Positions 36,444-46,677 of a stretch of DNA of 64,000 bases are shown here, piece by piece. The DNA comes from an uncultured Bacteroidales bacterium (GTDB lineage Bacteria > Bacteroidota > Bacteroidia > Bacteroidales > P3). Where the stretch lies: contig CASEWE010000002.1 of NCBI GenBank assembly GCA_949291555.1, positions 162,171 to 226,170 on the forward strand, written 5' to 3'. Every line of letters begins with the position of its first letter. The stretch's first letter is position 1. The position numbers and the translations under genes were made by a program. Below the pieces are notes generated by a model. The model was given only the letters and a program-made list of their open reading frames with translations. It was not told the origin of the DNA and did not search any database.

Positions 36444-37862
36444 ATGCTCAAACACACGGAAATCAAAGAACTGATCAAGCTCCCCCTTGCCGAAGGGGAG
36501 ACGCGCAATGTCACGGTAAAAGGCTGGGTGAGGACCAAACGCGGAAACAAGCATGTAGCCTTCATCGCGCTCAATGACGGCACTTGCGTGCAGAGCCTGC
36601 AAGTGGTGGCCGCCCTGCAAGGCGAGGAAAACCCCGACGGGTTCGGCGAGGAGCTGATGAAGAAAATCTCCACGGGCGCCTGCCTCTGCGTGGAAGGAGA
36701 CCTGGTGAAGTCGATGGGGAAAGGCCAGAGCGTGGAAATCCAGGCCCGCCGCATCGAGCTCTACGGGGAAGCCGACCCGGAAACCTACCCGTTGCAGAAA
36801 AAAGGCCACACGCTGGAGTTTTTGCGAGGCATAGCCCATTTGCGGCCGAGGACAAACACTTTCGGCTGCATCCTGCGCTTGCGCCACGCCATGGCTTTTG
36901 CCTTGCACCAGTTCTATCACGACCGGGGCTTCGTCTACCTGCATACGCCCATCATCACCGCTTCCGACTGCGAGGGGGCGGGAGAAATGTTCCAGGTAAC
37001 GACTTTGGATTTGGAAAACCCGCCCAAAACGCCCGATGGAAGCATCGATTTCGGGAAGGATTTCTTCGGGAAGTCCGCGAAGCTGACGGTTTCCGGGCAA
37101 CTGGAGGGCGAACTCGGGGCCATGGCCTTGTCCAAAATCTATACGTTCGGCCCCACTTTCCGGGCTGAAAACTCCAATACGCCCCGGCATCTGGCCGAAT
37201 TCTGGATGAACGAGCCGGAAATGGCCTTCTACGAGATCGATGACAACATGGATTTGGCCGAAGATTTCCTGAAGCACCTCACCGCCTATGCCCTCGAAAA
37301 CTGCATGGACGATTTGCAGTTCCTCAACGACATGTACGACAAGAGCCTCGTAGACCGCTTGGAGCATGTGCAAAAGATGTCGTTCGAACGCATCACGTAC
37401 ACCACGGCCATAGACGTGCTCAAATCGGCGAACGCCAAATTCGACTATCCGGTAGAATGGGGCGTGGACCTGCAGTCCGAACACGAACGCTACTTGGTGG
37501 AACACCACTACAAGAAACCGGTCATCATTACCGATTACCCCAAAGAAATCAAATCCTTCTACATGAAGCAGAATGCCGATGGCAAGACGGTCCGCGGCAT
37601 GGATGTGCTCTTCCCGCAGATCGGCGAAATCATCGGAGGCTCGCAACGCGAAGAAGACTTGGGCAAGCTTCTGGCCCGCATCCACGAGCTCGGCATGCCG
37701 GAACAGGCTTATTGGTGGTATCTCGATACGCGCCGCTTCGGCACCGCTCCCCACAGCGGGTTCGGCCTCGGGTTCGAACGCTTGCTGCTGTTCATCACCG
37801 GCATGACGAACATACGCGACGTGATTCCTTTCCCGCGATACCCGCAAAACGCCGAGTTCTAA
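36444..37862 (+). CDS. asnS: Asparagine--tRNA ligase
   Basis: 472 aa. An N-terminal OB-fold anticodon-binding domain (about 20-120) is followed by the class II core: motif 2 [25 protein letters not shown] region near residue 245, and motif 3 [15 protein letters not shown] near the C-terminus. [10 protein letters not shown], rather than an aspartyl-type sequence, supports asparagine specificity. It charges tRNA-Asn. A terminator-like hairpin follows at 37924-37958, then tRNA-His on the other strand. Confidence 0.96.
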   Translation: MLKHTEIKELIKLPLAEGETRNVTVKGWVRTKRGNKHVAFIALNDGTCVQSLQVVAALQGEENPDGFGEELMKKISTGACLCVEGDLVKSMGKGQSVEIQARRIELYGEADPETYPLQKKGHTLEFLRGIAHLRPRTNTFGCILRLRHAMAFALHQFYHDRGFVYLHTPIITASDCEGAGEMFQVTTLDLENPPKTPDGSIDFGKDFFGKSAKLTVSGQLEGELGAMALSKIYTFGPTFRAENSNTPRHLAEFWMNEPEMAFYEIDDNMDLAEDFLKHLTAYALENCMDDLQFLNDMYDKSLVDRLEHVQKMSFERITYTTAIDVLKSANAKFDYPVEWGVDLQSEHERYLVEHHYKKPVIITDYPKEIKSFYMKQNADGKTVRGMDVLFPQIGEIIGGSQREEDLGKLLARIHELGMPEQAYWWYLDTRRFGTAPHSGFGLGFERLLLFITGMTNIRDVIPFPRYPQNAEF

Positions 37863-37923
37863 AAAGCCGTGAAGTTCTTGGCACGAAGGAGCGGCAAAAA
37901 AGGAACGAATGGCCGCAAACACG

Positions 37924-37958
37924 AAAAGGGGGCTTGACTTGAACGTCAGCCCCCTTTT
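37924..37958 (+). terminator. Terminator between asnS and tRNA-His
   Basis: A stem of about 14 bp with one bulged base (37924-37938 / 37945-37958) and A-run/T-run flanks, which could work in both directions. Confidence 0.7.
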
Positions 37959-37993
37959 CCTTTCCCGGCAGCCCGCTGCCGGAACGCTTTCCG

Positions 37994-38068
37994 GGTGCAA
38001 GATGGGGCTCGAACCCACGACCCTCGGAACCACAATCCGATGCTCTGACCAACTGAGCTACATGCACC
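37994..38068 (-). tRNA. tRNA-His (anticodon GTG)
   Basis: On the minus strand the sequence folds as a cloverleaf: acceptor arm GTGCATG/CTTGCAC (one U-U), D-arm GCTC...GAGC, anticodon stem TCGGA/TCCGA with loop TTGTGGT giving anticodon GTG, and T-arm GTGGG/CCCAT with loop TTCGAGC. A G lies at the -1 position opposite discriminator C73, the identity element of histidine tRNA. CCA is not encoded. Confidence 0.93.
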
Positions 38069-38380
38069 ATTTCCTGCCCGCTCCCGCTTTTCAAGCCCGG
38101 AGACGGAACAAGGCTGCAAAATTACACCATTTTGACGAAATAACAAATCCTCCTCCGGCAAGGCGGGCCTTTCCGCCTGCCGGGGACCGGAAGGCGGTTC
38201 CGCAGGGGGAGGATTCCTCGCCAAAGCAACTTATTAACACAGTATCAACAGGTGTTGACAAATATTTTTGTTGATTATTAGCTATTTACAAAACCTCTCG
38301 GATTTTTAAAGCCAAAATCCTATGCGGTTTCAAAAATCTTAGCTAACTTTGCGCCCCTGTTTGAGAAAATTTTTTGAGAT
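38069..38380. other. AT-rich region upstream of rplU
   Basis: 312 nt without a gene. It contains a 14-bp palindrome TCAACA-GG-TGTTGA (38245-38258), an overlapping TATTTTTG box (38263-38270), and a TAACTTTG box (38344-38351) that is the best promoter candidate for rplU, about 30 nt before its ATG. The composition is markedly AT-richer than its neighbours. Confidence 0.5.
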
Positions 38381-38689
38381 ATGTACGCTATTGTTGACAT
38401 AGCCGGGCAGCAGATCAAAGTGGAAGAAAACCAGAAAGTGGTTGTGAACCGGTTGGAAGCAAACGAAGGAGACAGTGTCGAGTTCGAAAAAGTCTTGTTG
38501 AAAGACAACGATGGCCAGGTGGAAGTAGGAATGCCCGTCTTGCCGGGAGCCAAGGTGACCGCCAAGGTATTGAGCCACTTCAAGGGAGACAAGGTCATCA
38601 TCTTCAAGAAAAAAAGAAGGAAAGGCTACCGGAAGAAGAACGGGTTCCGCGCATCCCATACCCAAATCCAAATCGAAAAGATCGCTTAG
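38381..38689 (+). CDS. rplU: 50S ribosomal protein L21
   Basis: 102 aa starting MYAIVDIAGQQIKVEENQK, the standard L21 N-terminus, with the basic segment FKKKRRKGYRKKNGFRASHTQIQI near the end. It binds 23S rRNA in the large subunit. It is followed 59 nt later by rpmA, the conserved partner. Confidence 0.98.
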   Translation: MYAIVDIAGQQIKVEENQKVVVNRLEANEGDSVEFEKVLLKDNDGQVEVGMPVLPGAKVTAKVLSHFKGDKVIIFKKKRRKGYRKKNGFRASHTQIQIEKIA

Positions 38690-38748
38690 CTTTCTTTTCC
38701 AAAGGTCCAAAGGCACAAGAATCAAGAACCTTTTAACAACATAATACA

Positions 38749-39012
38749 ATGGCACATAAAAAAGGCGTCGGCAGTTCTGACAACGGACGTGAATCCGAAA
38801 GCAAACGCTTGGGCGTGAAAATCTTCGGAGGCCAAACGGTCACTGCGGGAAACATCATCATCCGCCAACGCGGCACGAAATACCATCCGGGCGAAAACGT
38901 AGGCATGGGGAAAGACCACACGCTCTTTGCCCTTACCGATGGCGTGGTCGCTTTCAAGAAAAACCGCAACACGGGCCGTCCGTTCGTATCGGTTGTCCCG
39001 GCGGAAAGTTAA
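38749..39012 (+). CDS. rpmA: 50S ribosomal protein L27
   Basis: 87 aa starting [20 protein letters not shown], with [22 protein letters not shown]. It reaches toward the peptidyl-transferase centre. It begins directly with the AHKKG tail, so there is no Firmicutes-type cleaved leader. A perfect terminator follows. Confidence 0.98.
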   Translation: MAHKKGVGSSDNGRESESKRLGVKIFGGQTVTAGNIIIRQRGTKYHPGENVGMGKDHTLFALTDGVVAFKKNRNTGRPFVSVVPAES

Positions 39013-39046
39013 TCCCGAGGATTCCGGAATACTCCTGGATTTCCTG

Positions 39047-39082
39047 AAAAAGCATCTCTTCCGGAAGAGATGCTTTTTTTTT
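39047..39082 (+). terminator. Intrinsic terminator after rpmA
   Basis: A 16-bp palindrome (39047-39062 / 39063-39078) forms a strong hairpin followed by at least seven T residues, 35 nt after the rpmA stop. Confidence 0.92.
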
Positions 39083-39218
39083 AACCCATCGCATCCGTTC
39101 CCGTTTTCCCGGACGCTCCGATTCTCCCTCCCTTTTCCGGTCAAGCCGGTTTCCCATCCGGGAAAAGCGGGGAAAATCCGGAATCCGGCCCGGGAAACCC
39201 TTTCCAAAACGCCTTGAC

Positions 39219-41252
39219 ATGAGCTTCTCGCTGCAATCCTCCTCCGGCCCGGCCCCGAAAGGCCCCGAAACCCGAAGCCCTGCGCTTCCCGCCCCGATCG
39301 ACCCCGACTCGCTTCCCATCGAAGCGTGGCTGCCGATTTCCCGGAAAGAAATGGAAAAACGAGGATGGGAACAGGCCGACATCATCCTCCTTAGCGGCGA
39401 TGCTTACGTGGACCACCCCTCTTTCGGCATCGCCGTCATCGGAAGATGCTTGGAAGCGGCCGGTTACAAAGTGGCCCTGCTGCCTCAGCCCAACTGGAAA
39501 GACGATTTGCGCGACTTCAAGAAACTGGGGAAGCCCCGGCTTTTTTTCGGGGTCTCGGCCGGGTGCATGGATTCGATGGTAAACCACTACACGGCCCGGA
39601 AGCGCCTGCGCAGCAACGATGCCTATACGCCGGGCGGAAAAGCCGGCTTCCGGCCCGATTACCCGACTTTGGTCTATACCCGCATCCTCAAGAGCCTTTT
39701 CCCCGACGTGCCGGTGGTCATCGGCGGCATTGAAGCCTCCATGCGGAGGCTCACCCACTACGACTACTGGCAAGACTGCCTCCGGCCCTCCTTCCTGGTG
39801 GAAAGCGGGGCCGACTTGCTGGTCTACGGCATGGGGGAAAAACCCGTTGTGGAGATTGCCCGGCAGCTTGAACGCGATCCGGATCCCCGTTCCTGCCGGC
39901 AAATCCTGCAAACAGCCTATCTCTGCGACCAAGTCCCCGAAAAAGCGCCCCGGCCGGGAAACGGATCCGAAACAGCCAATGAGGCCGGAATGCCCGACAT
40001 CCTCCTTTCCAGCCATGAAACCTGCCTGCAAGACAAGAAAGCCCAAGCCCGGAATTTCGCAAAGATAGAAACCGCCTCGAACCAAATCCTTTGCGGAAGA
40101 ATCATCCAAGGCACGGGGAAAAGGTTCGTGGTCGTCAACCCGCCTTTCCCTGCCGGGCCCGGGCACGAAATAGACCGTTCCTTCGACCTTCCTTACACCC
40201 GCCTCCCGCATCCCCGCTACAAGAACCGGGGGGAAATCCCCGCCTTTGTCATGATAAGGAACTCGGTCACCCTCCACCGGGGCTGCTTCGGCGGATGCTC
40301 GTTCTGCACCATCTCGGCACACCAGGGAAGGCACGTGCAAAGCCGCAGCGAAGAATCCATCCTGAAAGAAGTGCGGCAGATTTGCCGGATGCCCTACTTT
40401 AAAGGCAATCTGAGCGATTTGGGCGGGCCGAGCGCAAACATGTACGGCATGGGGGGAAAAGACCCGGGAAAATGCCTCGCATGCAAGCGTCCTTCCTGCC
40501 TGTTTCCCGCCATCTGCCCGAACCTGGACCACGATCACGGGCCCTTGCTGGAACTCTGCAAGAAAGCCTGTTCCGTTCCCGGGGTGAAAAACGCCTATGT
40601 GAGCAGCGGAATCCGGTACGACATGATCGTCCCGAGCCTGCAAGGCGGCCCGGGAGCGCAAGCCGGCCGGGACCATGCCCGGGAATATGCCGAATGGGTC
40701 ATTGCCCATGCCGTCTCCGGACGGCTGAAAGTGGCGCCCGAACACACGGAAAAAGACGTGCTGGAGAAGATGCGCAAGATGCCGTTTTCCCAATTCGAGG
40801 TTTTCAAGGCGTTCTTCGAGGCCTGCAACCGCAAATTCGGGAAAAACCAGCAAATCGTTCCCTACTTCATTTCCGCCCATCCGGGTTGCCGGCTGCAAGA
40901 CATGCAGGCGTTGGAAACCAGAACCCGGGAAATGGGCTTCCGCTTGGAACAAGTGCAATTGTTCACGCCTACGCCCATGACCCTCGCCACGGAAATGTAT
41001 TACACGGGCCTGGACCCTTACACGCTGCAGCCCGTCTACGTGGAACGGGACCCTTCCGGGCGCGACCGCCAGACCGACTGCTTTTTCTGGTATAAGAAGA
41101 ACCCGTCTGCCGCTCCAGGAAAGGGAACCGGCCTTTCCCCCCGGTCTTCCGCCCGGAAAATCAATCCGGCTGGCGGCCCGCAGAGAACTGCCGGCCCGCA
41201 GAAAGGAAGACAAGGACAGGAAAACCGGAAAAAGGAAAGCCGGAGAGGGTAG
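39219..41252 (+). CDS. YgiQ-family radical SAM protein
   Basis: 677 aa. N-terminal LPISRKEMEKRGWEQADIILLSGDAYVDHPSFG and the B12-domain-like region typical of YgiQ are followed by the radical-SAM motif GCFGGCSFC (CxxxCxxC). A second cysteine-rich patch, CLACKRPSCLFPAICPN, may hold another cluster. It ends in a Gly/Arg/Lys-rich tail. YgiQ proteins are widespread and of unknown function. The ATG at 39219 gives the usual N-terminus with a short Pro/Ser-rich lead. Convergent with the AsmA-type gene 200 nt downstream; that gap shows nothing notable. Confidence 0.9.
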   Translation: MSFSLQSSSGPAPKGPETRSPALPAPIDPDSLPIEAWLPISRKEMEKRGWEQADIILLSGDAYVDHPSFGIAVIGRCLEAAGYKVALLPQPNWKDDLRDFKKLGKPRLFFGVSAGCMDSMVNHYTARKRLRSNDAYTPGGKAGFRPDYPTLVYTRILKSLFPDVPVVIGGIEASMRRLTHYDYWQDCLRPSFLVESGADLLVYGMGEKPVVEIARQLERDPDPRSCRQILQTAYLCDQVPEKAPRPGNGSETANEAGMPDILLSSHETCLQDKKAQARNFAKIETASNQILCGRIIQGTGKRFVVVNPPFPAGPGHEIDRSFDLPYTRLPHPRYKNRGEIPAFVMIRNSVTLHRGCFGGCSFCTISAHQGRHVQSRSEESILKEVRQICRMPYFKGNLSDLGGPSANMYGMGGKDPGKCLACKRPSCLFPAICPNLDHDHGPLLELCKKACSVPGVKNAYVSSGIRYDMIVPSLQGGPGAQAGRDHAREYAEWVIAHAVSGRLKVAPEHTEKDVLEKMRKMPFSQFEVFKAFFEACNRKFGKNQQIVPYFISAHPGCRLQDMQALETRTREMGFRLEQVQLFTPTPMTLATEMYYTGLDPYTLQPVYVERDPSGRDRQTDCFFWYKKNPSAAPGKGTGLSPRSSARKINPAGGPQRTAGPQKGRQGQENRKKESRRG

Positions 41253-41452
41253 CCGTCTTGCCGGCGCGTTTCTCTCGCCCGGCCGCCCGGCATCGCGGCC
41301 CCTCGACACCCGGATCCCCCGTGCCCGAATCCTCGATGAGATCCCGTTCCACCGGCCACCACCGGTTTTGGCGGCCTTTGCCGGAGCCTTTTGCCGGAAA
41401 TAGCCCGGATGCGCCCGGGAATCTTGCCGGAGGCCGCAGGCCCCGGAAGAAG

Positions 41453-44400
41453 TTAAACCTCCCCGTCCCGGCGCCCTGCCGGACCGGAATCCAAGGCCGA
41501 ATCGGGTTTCACGGCTGGGACGGCTCCCGGAAGGAAGCCGGAATCCGCGCCGGGACGGGAACCGCGACCGAACGGGACAAAACCCGATGCGGGCTGCCGC
41601 CTGTCCGGCTTCGCCCCATGGACCGCCGTCGAATCCGGCAGCTTCCTGCCCGGAACCGGACGCCGCCTCCGTTCCCGGTAAGAAAGGGTCGAAACCACCG
41701 AATCGGGCCCGGAAGGAACTTCCATCTTCGGGAAATCCACCCTCCGAATCCGCCGTCTTTCCCTTTCCATCCACCCCTCGAACTGCTGCACGATCTGCCG
41801 TCCAAGATCCAGCCGCGCGCTATCGATCTGGCGGGTCATGGCCGGCGTGAACGAATTCTTGTACAAGACTTTTCCCAAGCCGATCTTGATGTCGTCCAGA
41901 TTGCCCCGCACATTGATGCCCAACTTGAAAGGTATCGGGGACTTGAGCACCGAGATATGGTAATTGAAATTCATGTCCAGATCCTGCTGCCCGCCGACCC
42001 CGACCCGGTACCGGTCTATTTCAACCATGAAAGGATAGACCGTCACCTGCCCGTCCTGCACGGTCACCACGGCCGAAATGCTGTCTATCAGGTTTCTTTC
42101 CTTGTTCTTGAACAGCAGAATCTTGGAAATCTCGGCAAAAGTCTCCCCGTCCATCAGCACCATGTCTTCCCCGTGCAAGCGCAAAGCCGCTGTCAGGCTG
42201 GGCAAAAGGATATTCATCGTCGAATCCAGTTCGCCGGATGCCGTGGTCTGCACATCGACCTTGCCTTCGAACGAACGCAGCATGGGCAAGGCCGAGTCCA
42301 AAGCCGGGATGAACTGCACTAATTTCTCCAGCTGGATGTTGCGTATGTCGAGCTCGACGCCCACATCGGCCTTTTCCGGCGTCCGGGTGGCATAGACCAG
42401 ATTCATCTTCATGTCCGCGTCCAAGGCCCGCATGTCGAGACGGCGCAGGTTTAGGGCGCGGTTGCGCACATCGACCCGGCCTTTGATGTTCTCGAAAACC
42501 ATCCGGTCGTAGAAAACCTTCCTGGCATCGACCCGCAAGCGCAAGTCGAGGTTGTCCGGTATCAGGAACAACCGCATATTTTCCAAGGTATCGGCTTCTT
42601 CCGCGCTCAAGTCCATCTCGTCCAAAGCATCCTCGCGAGCCTCCTCCGCCGCCGAAACGGTCTCCAAATCCACAGCCGTGTCGGACGGGCGGGAAAGGAT
42701 ATTGAGCAGCTGGTTGCAGTCTATCATCTTCGATTTTATGGTCAAGTCCGCCCGCAGTTTCGCGCCCTCCTTGTACACCCGCCACAAATCCTCGGCCGAC
42801 CCTTTCAGCGTAAGCTGCGACCGTCCCAATCGGAGGTTGGCCCGCTGCAGCTCTATGTCGTCCCCGTCAAGGCTGGCTTTCAACCGGTTGAACCGCAAGG
42901 GCCGCGAGATTCCATCCATGCGGAACACGGCCCGGCGAAAATCTACCTCGGCCCGCGGCCACCAAGACGTATCGCGGAAACGGGTCAAATCGAGATGTAC
43001 CTTGGCCCTGCGCAGGCGCGCCTGGTTTTTCCCCGAACGGGCAAAGAGGGTATCCGACTGGAAATCGAAATTCACGAACGCCGTCCCCGGATTGTCCGGA
43101 TGCGGCTTGAGCGTGGCCTTGGCATACGTGCTGAGATTGAAGAAATACAAGGTGTCGGCCAGCTTGGCAAACAGCTTCTTGAAAGAAATATCGGCCCCCA
43201 GGCGGGCAATGGCGCTGCTGTCTTTGGGCGGGGCGGTTATGGCCCGGACACGCAAGGAATCCACGTAAGCATGCAAATGCCGGCCTTTCCACGACATGCG
43301 GTTCACTTGGAAATTCCCGCCCAGGAATTTCCCGCCCGCGAATTTGAAGGAAGCGTCCGTATGGGAATAGAAATCCTTGGCCGTATCGTTCAAGTAAAGC
43401 CCGTGCATGTCCAGATTGCCTTTCACCGCCATGCGGCCGTAATCCTTTTCCATCAAGTCGGCCAAACGGAATTTCCCCTCGACCTCGGCATCCACCTTCC
43501 CGCCCATGCCGACCCCTTCCTTGAACGGGAAAATCTTGGACAAGACAGCCATGTCCACATGCATGCTGGAAGTAAATTCCACCCGAGGCTCGTCCAACAA
43601 GTCGAAAACCCTGCAACGGGCCAGCACATCCACGTCCAGCGCCTTCAAACGGAGAATCTTCAAGTTTGCGTAAGACTCTTTCCGCTTGTTCAAGTCCACG
43701 AAAGCATCGAAATCGGCCGTAAGCGTGTCGATGCCATAGGGCATGCCTGCGTAATGGGCTTTCCCGTTCTCTATATTCACGGAAAGACGGGCTTCGGGCA
43801 TCGACCCTTTCCCGTAAAGGCCTTCCAGCCGGCCTTTGAGTTTCACTTCCCCGTCGGCATCGATATCGGTCTTTTCCATGATGCTTTCCGGAATCAGCGA
43901 CAGGACATCGCGCAAGGAAGGGGTCCGCAAGCCGAAACCCACATCCACCTTGAGCCCCCGGCCAAGGCTGTCTGCCTGGAACGAGCCTTTTGCCCCGAAC
44001 CCGACCTCATTGACCCTTACCCCGGCTCCTTTCAGCGTGTAAAGCTTCCGCTCGTGATCGGCCTCCACGCCGGTCTTGACTTTGAGCGAAACCTTGTTCA
44101 CCAGCAATTCGCCATCGTTCCAGAACAAAAGGTTCCGGCTGTCGAAAGAAAGGTTGAGCCGCGAACGCCGCTTGCCTAACCCCATGCGGAGCTTGACATC
44201 CGCATCCTCCACCCTTCCGTATACCCGGTTGGAACGGTCGTCGAAATAGACCGACGAATGGTTGAGGGCCAGATTCCGGATGCCTATTCCCCTGAAAAGC
44301 GGCCCGGATGCCGTATCGGCAGCGTCCGCAACGGTATCGGTCTCCGCCGAGGAAAGGAAGATGTCGTAATTGGCCACGCCATCGGGCGAAGAAAAAAGGT

Positions 44401-44920
44401 AGACTTGAGCGCTATCTATGGTCAAATCCCTAACCACGATCATCTTGCGTGTAAGGTATGCCCGCAGGTTGACTTGCAAGCGGCATTTTTCAAACCGCAG
44501 AAGCGTGTCGGGCTTTTCGAAAGCCGAATCCCGCAAGGCATGGGAAACGATCAAGCCTTTTTCCACTTCGACCCCGACCCGGGGGTAGGAAGAAAAAAAC
44601 GTGAGATCCACTTTCCCGATGCTCACGTCGGCATCCAAATATTCGTTGGCCATCTTTTGCAAGACGGGCGTGACTTTCCCGGGCGTGAGCACGAAATTCA
44701 CCACCACCGCCGCCACGGCCGAGATCAGGACCACGAGCGAGAAGACCGCAATCAAGACCCGCTTGGTTATTCTCCAAGCTAACGGCTTCTTTTTCAGCCG
44801 TTTTTCCTTTTCCCCTCCTTTCCCTTCTTGCCCGGATTCCTTGCACGGGCTTGTTCCGGGCTGCTCTTGCGAGGAGGCCGCGTCTTCTTCTGCCTTTCCT
44901 TTCTGTTCCGCCTTATCCAT
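41453..44920 (-). CDS. AsmA-family membrane-anchored protein
   Basis: 1155 aa. A polar Lys/Glu-rich cytoplasmic lead of about 50 residues is followed by one transmembrane helix (residues 52-74) and a long periplasmic region of repeated beta strands with an AsmA-type start (VLTPGKVTPVLQKMANEYLDADVSIGKVDLTFFSSYPRVGVEVE). AsmA-like proteins are thought to bridge the periplasm and move lipid or regulate outer-membrane biogenesis. The last 100 residues are Arg/Pro-rich and low in complexity, unlike the core. It is transcribed toward YgiQ; upstream is rpoN on the same strand. Confidence 0.85.
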   Translation of the reverse strand: MDKAEQKGKAEEDAASSQEQPGTSPCKESGQEGKGGEKEKRLKKKPLAWRITKRVLIAVFSLVVLISAVAAVVVNFVLTPGKVTPVLQKMANEYLDADVSIGKVDLTFFSSYPRVGVEVEKGLIVSHALRDSAFEKPDTLLRFEKCRLQVNLRAYLTRKMIVVRDLTIDSAQVYLFSSPDGVANYDIFLSSAETDTVADAADTASGPLFRGIGIRNLALNHSSVYFDDRSNRVYGRVEDADVKLRMGLGKRRSRLNLSFDSRNLLFWNDGELLVNKVSLKVKTGVEADHERKLYTLKGAGVRVNEVGFGAKGSFQADSLGRGLKVDVGFGLRTPSLRDVLSLIPESIMEKTDIDADGEVKLKGRLEGLYGKGSMPEARLSVNIENGKAHYAGMPYGIDTLTADFDAFVDLNKRKESYANLKILRLKALDVDVLARCRVFDLLDEPRVEFTSSMHVDMAVLSKIFPFKEGVGMGGKVDAEVEGKFRLADLMEKDYGRMAVKGNLDMHGLYLNDTAKDFYSHTDASFKFAGGKFLGGNFQVNRMSWKGRHLHAYVDSLRVRAITAPPKDSSAIARLGADISFKKLFAKLADTLYFFNLSTYAKATLKPHPDNPGTAFVNFDFQSDTLFARSGKNQARLRRAKVHLDLTRFRDTSWWPRAEVDFRRAVFRMDGISRPLRFNRLKASLDGDDIELQRANLRLGRSQLTLKGSAEDLWRVYKEGAKLRADLTIKSKMIDCNQLLNILSRPSDTAVDLETVSAAEEAREDALDEMDLSAEEADTLENMRLFLIPDNLDLRLRVDARKVFYDRMVFENIKGRVDVRNRALNLRRLDMRALDADMKMNLVYATRTPEKADVGVELDIRNIQLEKLVQFIPALDSALPMLRSFEGKVDVQTTASGELDSTMNILLPSLTAALRLHGEDMVLMDGETFAEISKILLFKNKERNLIDSISAVVTVQDGQVTVYPFMVEIDRYRVGVGGQQDLDMNFNYHISVLKSPIPFKLGINVRGNLDDIKIGLGKVLYKNSFTPAMTRQIDSARLDLGRQIVQQFEGWMERERRRIRRVDFPKMEVPSGPDSVVSTLSYRERRRRPVPGRKLPDSTAVHGAKPDRRQPASGFVPFGRGSRPGADSGFLPGAVPAVKPDSALDSGPAGRRDGEV

Positions 44921-45016
44921 AGCTTTATTTTTGCGACCGTCAAGCGGCCGGATTCCCTTCCTTTCCGTCTTCGAACGCCGCCTCCGCGAAACGCCTGCCG
45001 AAGCCGGCTTCCCGCC

Positions 45017-46657
45017 TCAAAGCGTCTTGCGCAAACGAGCCACCGGTATTCCCAAGCCTTCGCGATACTTGGCCACCGTGCGCCGGGCAACGACAAAGCC
45101 CTTGCCTTTGAGCAAATCTACCAGCACCTCGTCCGTGAGCGGGCGGGTCTTGTCCTCGGCCGAAACCAATTCCTGCAACGCCACCTTGATTTGCGTGGTG
45201 GAGACCTCTTCCCCTTCCTCGTTTTCGAGCGATTGGGAAAAGAAACGTTTCACTTGGAATGTCCCGAAATGCGTCTGAATGAATTTATTGTTGATAACCC
45301 GGGAAATCGTTGAAACATCCAGGTCCACTTTGCCGGCTATGTCTTTCAGGCGCATGGGTTTCAAAAAGGCCACGTCCCCGTCCAAAAAGAAATCGTGCTG
45401 GAAATCCACAATCGCCTGCATGACGCGCAGCATCGTGTTGCGCCGCTGCCTTACCATGTCCATGAACCAGCGGGCCGAATCGATTTTCTGCTTCACGAAC
45501 AAGGCAGCATCGCGGGTCTGCCTCCGCTTTTCCTGCCGGGCTTTCGAAAGCCCCTCCTTCCCCGTTTTCCCGTCCCGGGCCTGCTGCGTGCCGTATTCCT
45601 CCAGCATTTCCTCGTAGGAGGGGCTGACCCGGAGATGCGGGTCGTTCTTGGCATTAAGGCTCAGAACCAGCTGGCCGTCTTCGTTGACCAAATAAAAATC
45701 CGGAATAAGCGTGGGTGCCGCGGCCGAAGAAGACTCGGCCCCGCTTTGCCCGGGCTTGGGATCCAGGGTCTTTATCAAATCGATCGCCTCCCGCACATCC
45801 TCCTCCCCCACCTTGAGCTTCTCGACGATTTTCCCGTACTGCCGCCGGGCAAATTCCTCGAAGCAAGACGCCAAGAGCCTTTCCGCCGTCTGCAGCACGA
45901 ACAAGTCGCCCAAGGAAGCATCGTGTTCCCGGGCATCGGAAAGCTTGTTCCTGACCTGTATCAGCAAGCATTCCCGCAGGTCGCTCCCGCCAACGCCCGA
46001 AGGCTCGAGCCTGCGGATCATCTCCAGAACCTCCTCCACCTCCTTTTCATCGACCATGAGGTTGAGGGTGAAAGCCATGTCGTTGACCATTGCCGGAACC
46101 GTGCGTTGCAAGTAGCCGTCCTCGTCTATGTTGCCGATGATCACTTCGCCGATGCGGCGCTGGGTCTCGCTAAGGGGCAACATGCCCAATTCGTTGTTCA
46201 GCTGTTCCTGCAGGCCCTGCCGGAACTTTATGGGAACATGGTAGTCTTCTTCCGGGTCGCGGTAATTCTCCGATTTGCGCTTGTAGGCATAATCGTCCCT
46301 GTCCCTGTCCACGTAATCCTCCACCTTGAAGTCCGCATCGAAAGAATCGGGGCCTTCCAGCGGCTGTTCCGCCCCGGATTCGCCGTTCCCGACCTCGTCC
46401 GTCCGGGAGTCGGACGCGCTGTCGTCATCGTTCACATGCCTCTCTTCCGGTTCTTCCTTGATGCGGCTCAGGGAAACCTCGTCGCCGTAAATCCCGCCTT
46501 CGCCCTCCTCCAGCGCAGGGTTCTCCTGAAGTTCTTCCTTGATACGCTGCTCCATGTCCATGGTCGTCACCTGCATGAGCTTCATCAGCTGCACTTGCTG
46601 GGGCGAAAGTTTCTGGAGCTGCTTCTGGGATAAGCTTTGCTTGAGGTTCAACGACAT
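45017..46657 (-). CDS. rpoN: RNA polymerase sigma-54 factor
   Basis: 546 aa from the ATG at 46657 (MSLNLKQSLSQKQLQKLSPQ); longer in-frame starts run into the upstream gene. Region I is Gln/Leu-rich (1-50), followed by a long acidic linker (about 60-130), the core-binding region, an HTH (MRLKDIAGKVDLDVSTISRVINNK) and the RpoN box ARRTVAKYRE that reads the -24 promoter element. It directs transcription with AAA+ enhancer-binding proteins, none of which is in this window. It starts only 20 nt after an O-antigen-ligase-like gene, suggesting read-through from the glycan locus. Confidence 0.95.
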   Translation of the reverse strand: MSLNLKQSLSQKQLQKLSPQQVQLMKLMQVTTMDMEQRIKEELQENPALEEGEGGIYGDEVSLSRIKEEPEERHVNDDDSASDSRTDEVGNGESGAEQPLEGPDSFDADFKVEDYVDRDRDDYAYKRKSENYRDPEEDYHVPIKFRQGLQEQLNNELGMLPLSETQRRIGEVIIGNIDEDGYLQRTVPAMVNDMAFTLNLMVDEKEVEEVLEMIRRLEPSGVGGSDLRECLLIQVRNKLSDAREHDASLGDLFVLQTAERLLASCFEEFARRQYGKIVEKLKVGEEDVREAIDLIKTLDPKPGQSGAESSSAAAPTLIPDFYLVNEDGQLVLSLNAKNDPHLRVSPSYEEMLEEYGTQQARDGKTGKEGLSKARQEKRRQTRDAALFVKQKIDSARWFMDMVRQRRNTMLRVMQAIVDFQHDFFLDGDVAFLKPMRLKDIAGKVDLDVSTISRVINNKFIQTHFGTFQVKRFFSQSLENEEGEEVSTTQIKVALQELVSAEDKTRPLTDEVLVDLLKGKGFVVARRTVAKYREGLGIPVARLRKTL

Positions 46658-46677
46658 GGCTTTCGGGATTTTCAGGC

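Noticed and set aside
36072..38033. In-frame upstream extension of the TonB receptor by about 650 codons
   Set aside because: It is antisense to asnS, and the receptor has a proper signal peptide at the ATG at 36071.
38224..38290. Replication origin
   Set aside because: No dnaA or dnaN, no cluster of DnaA boxes; only one AT-rich island with palindromes.
39141..41774. 877-codon minus-strand open frame
   Set aside because: Shadow of the YgiQ gene, which has a radical-SAM motif in the plus frame.
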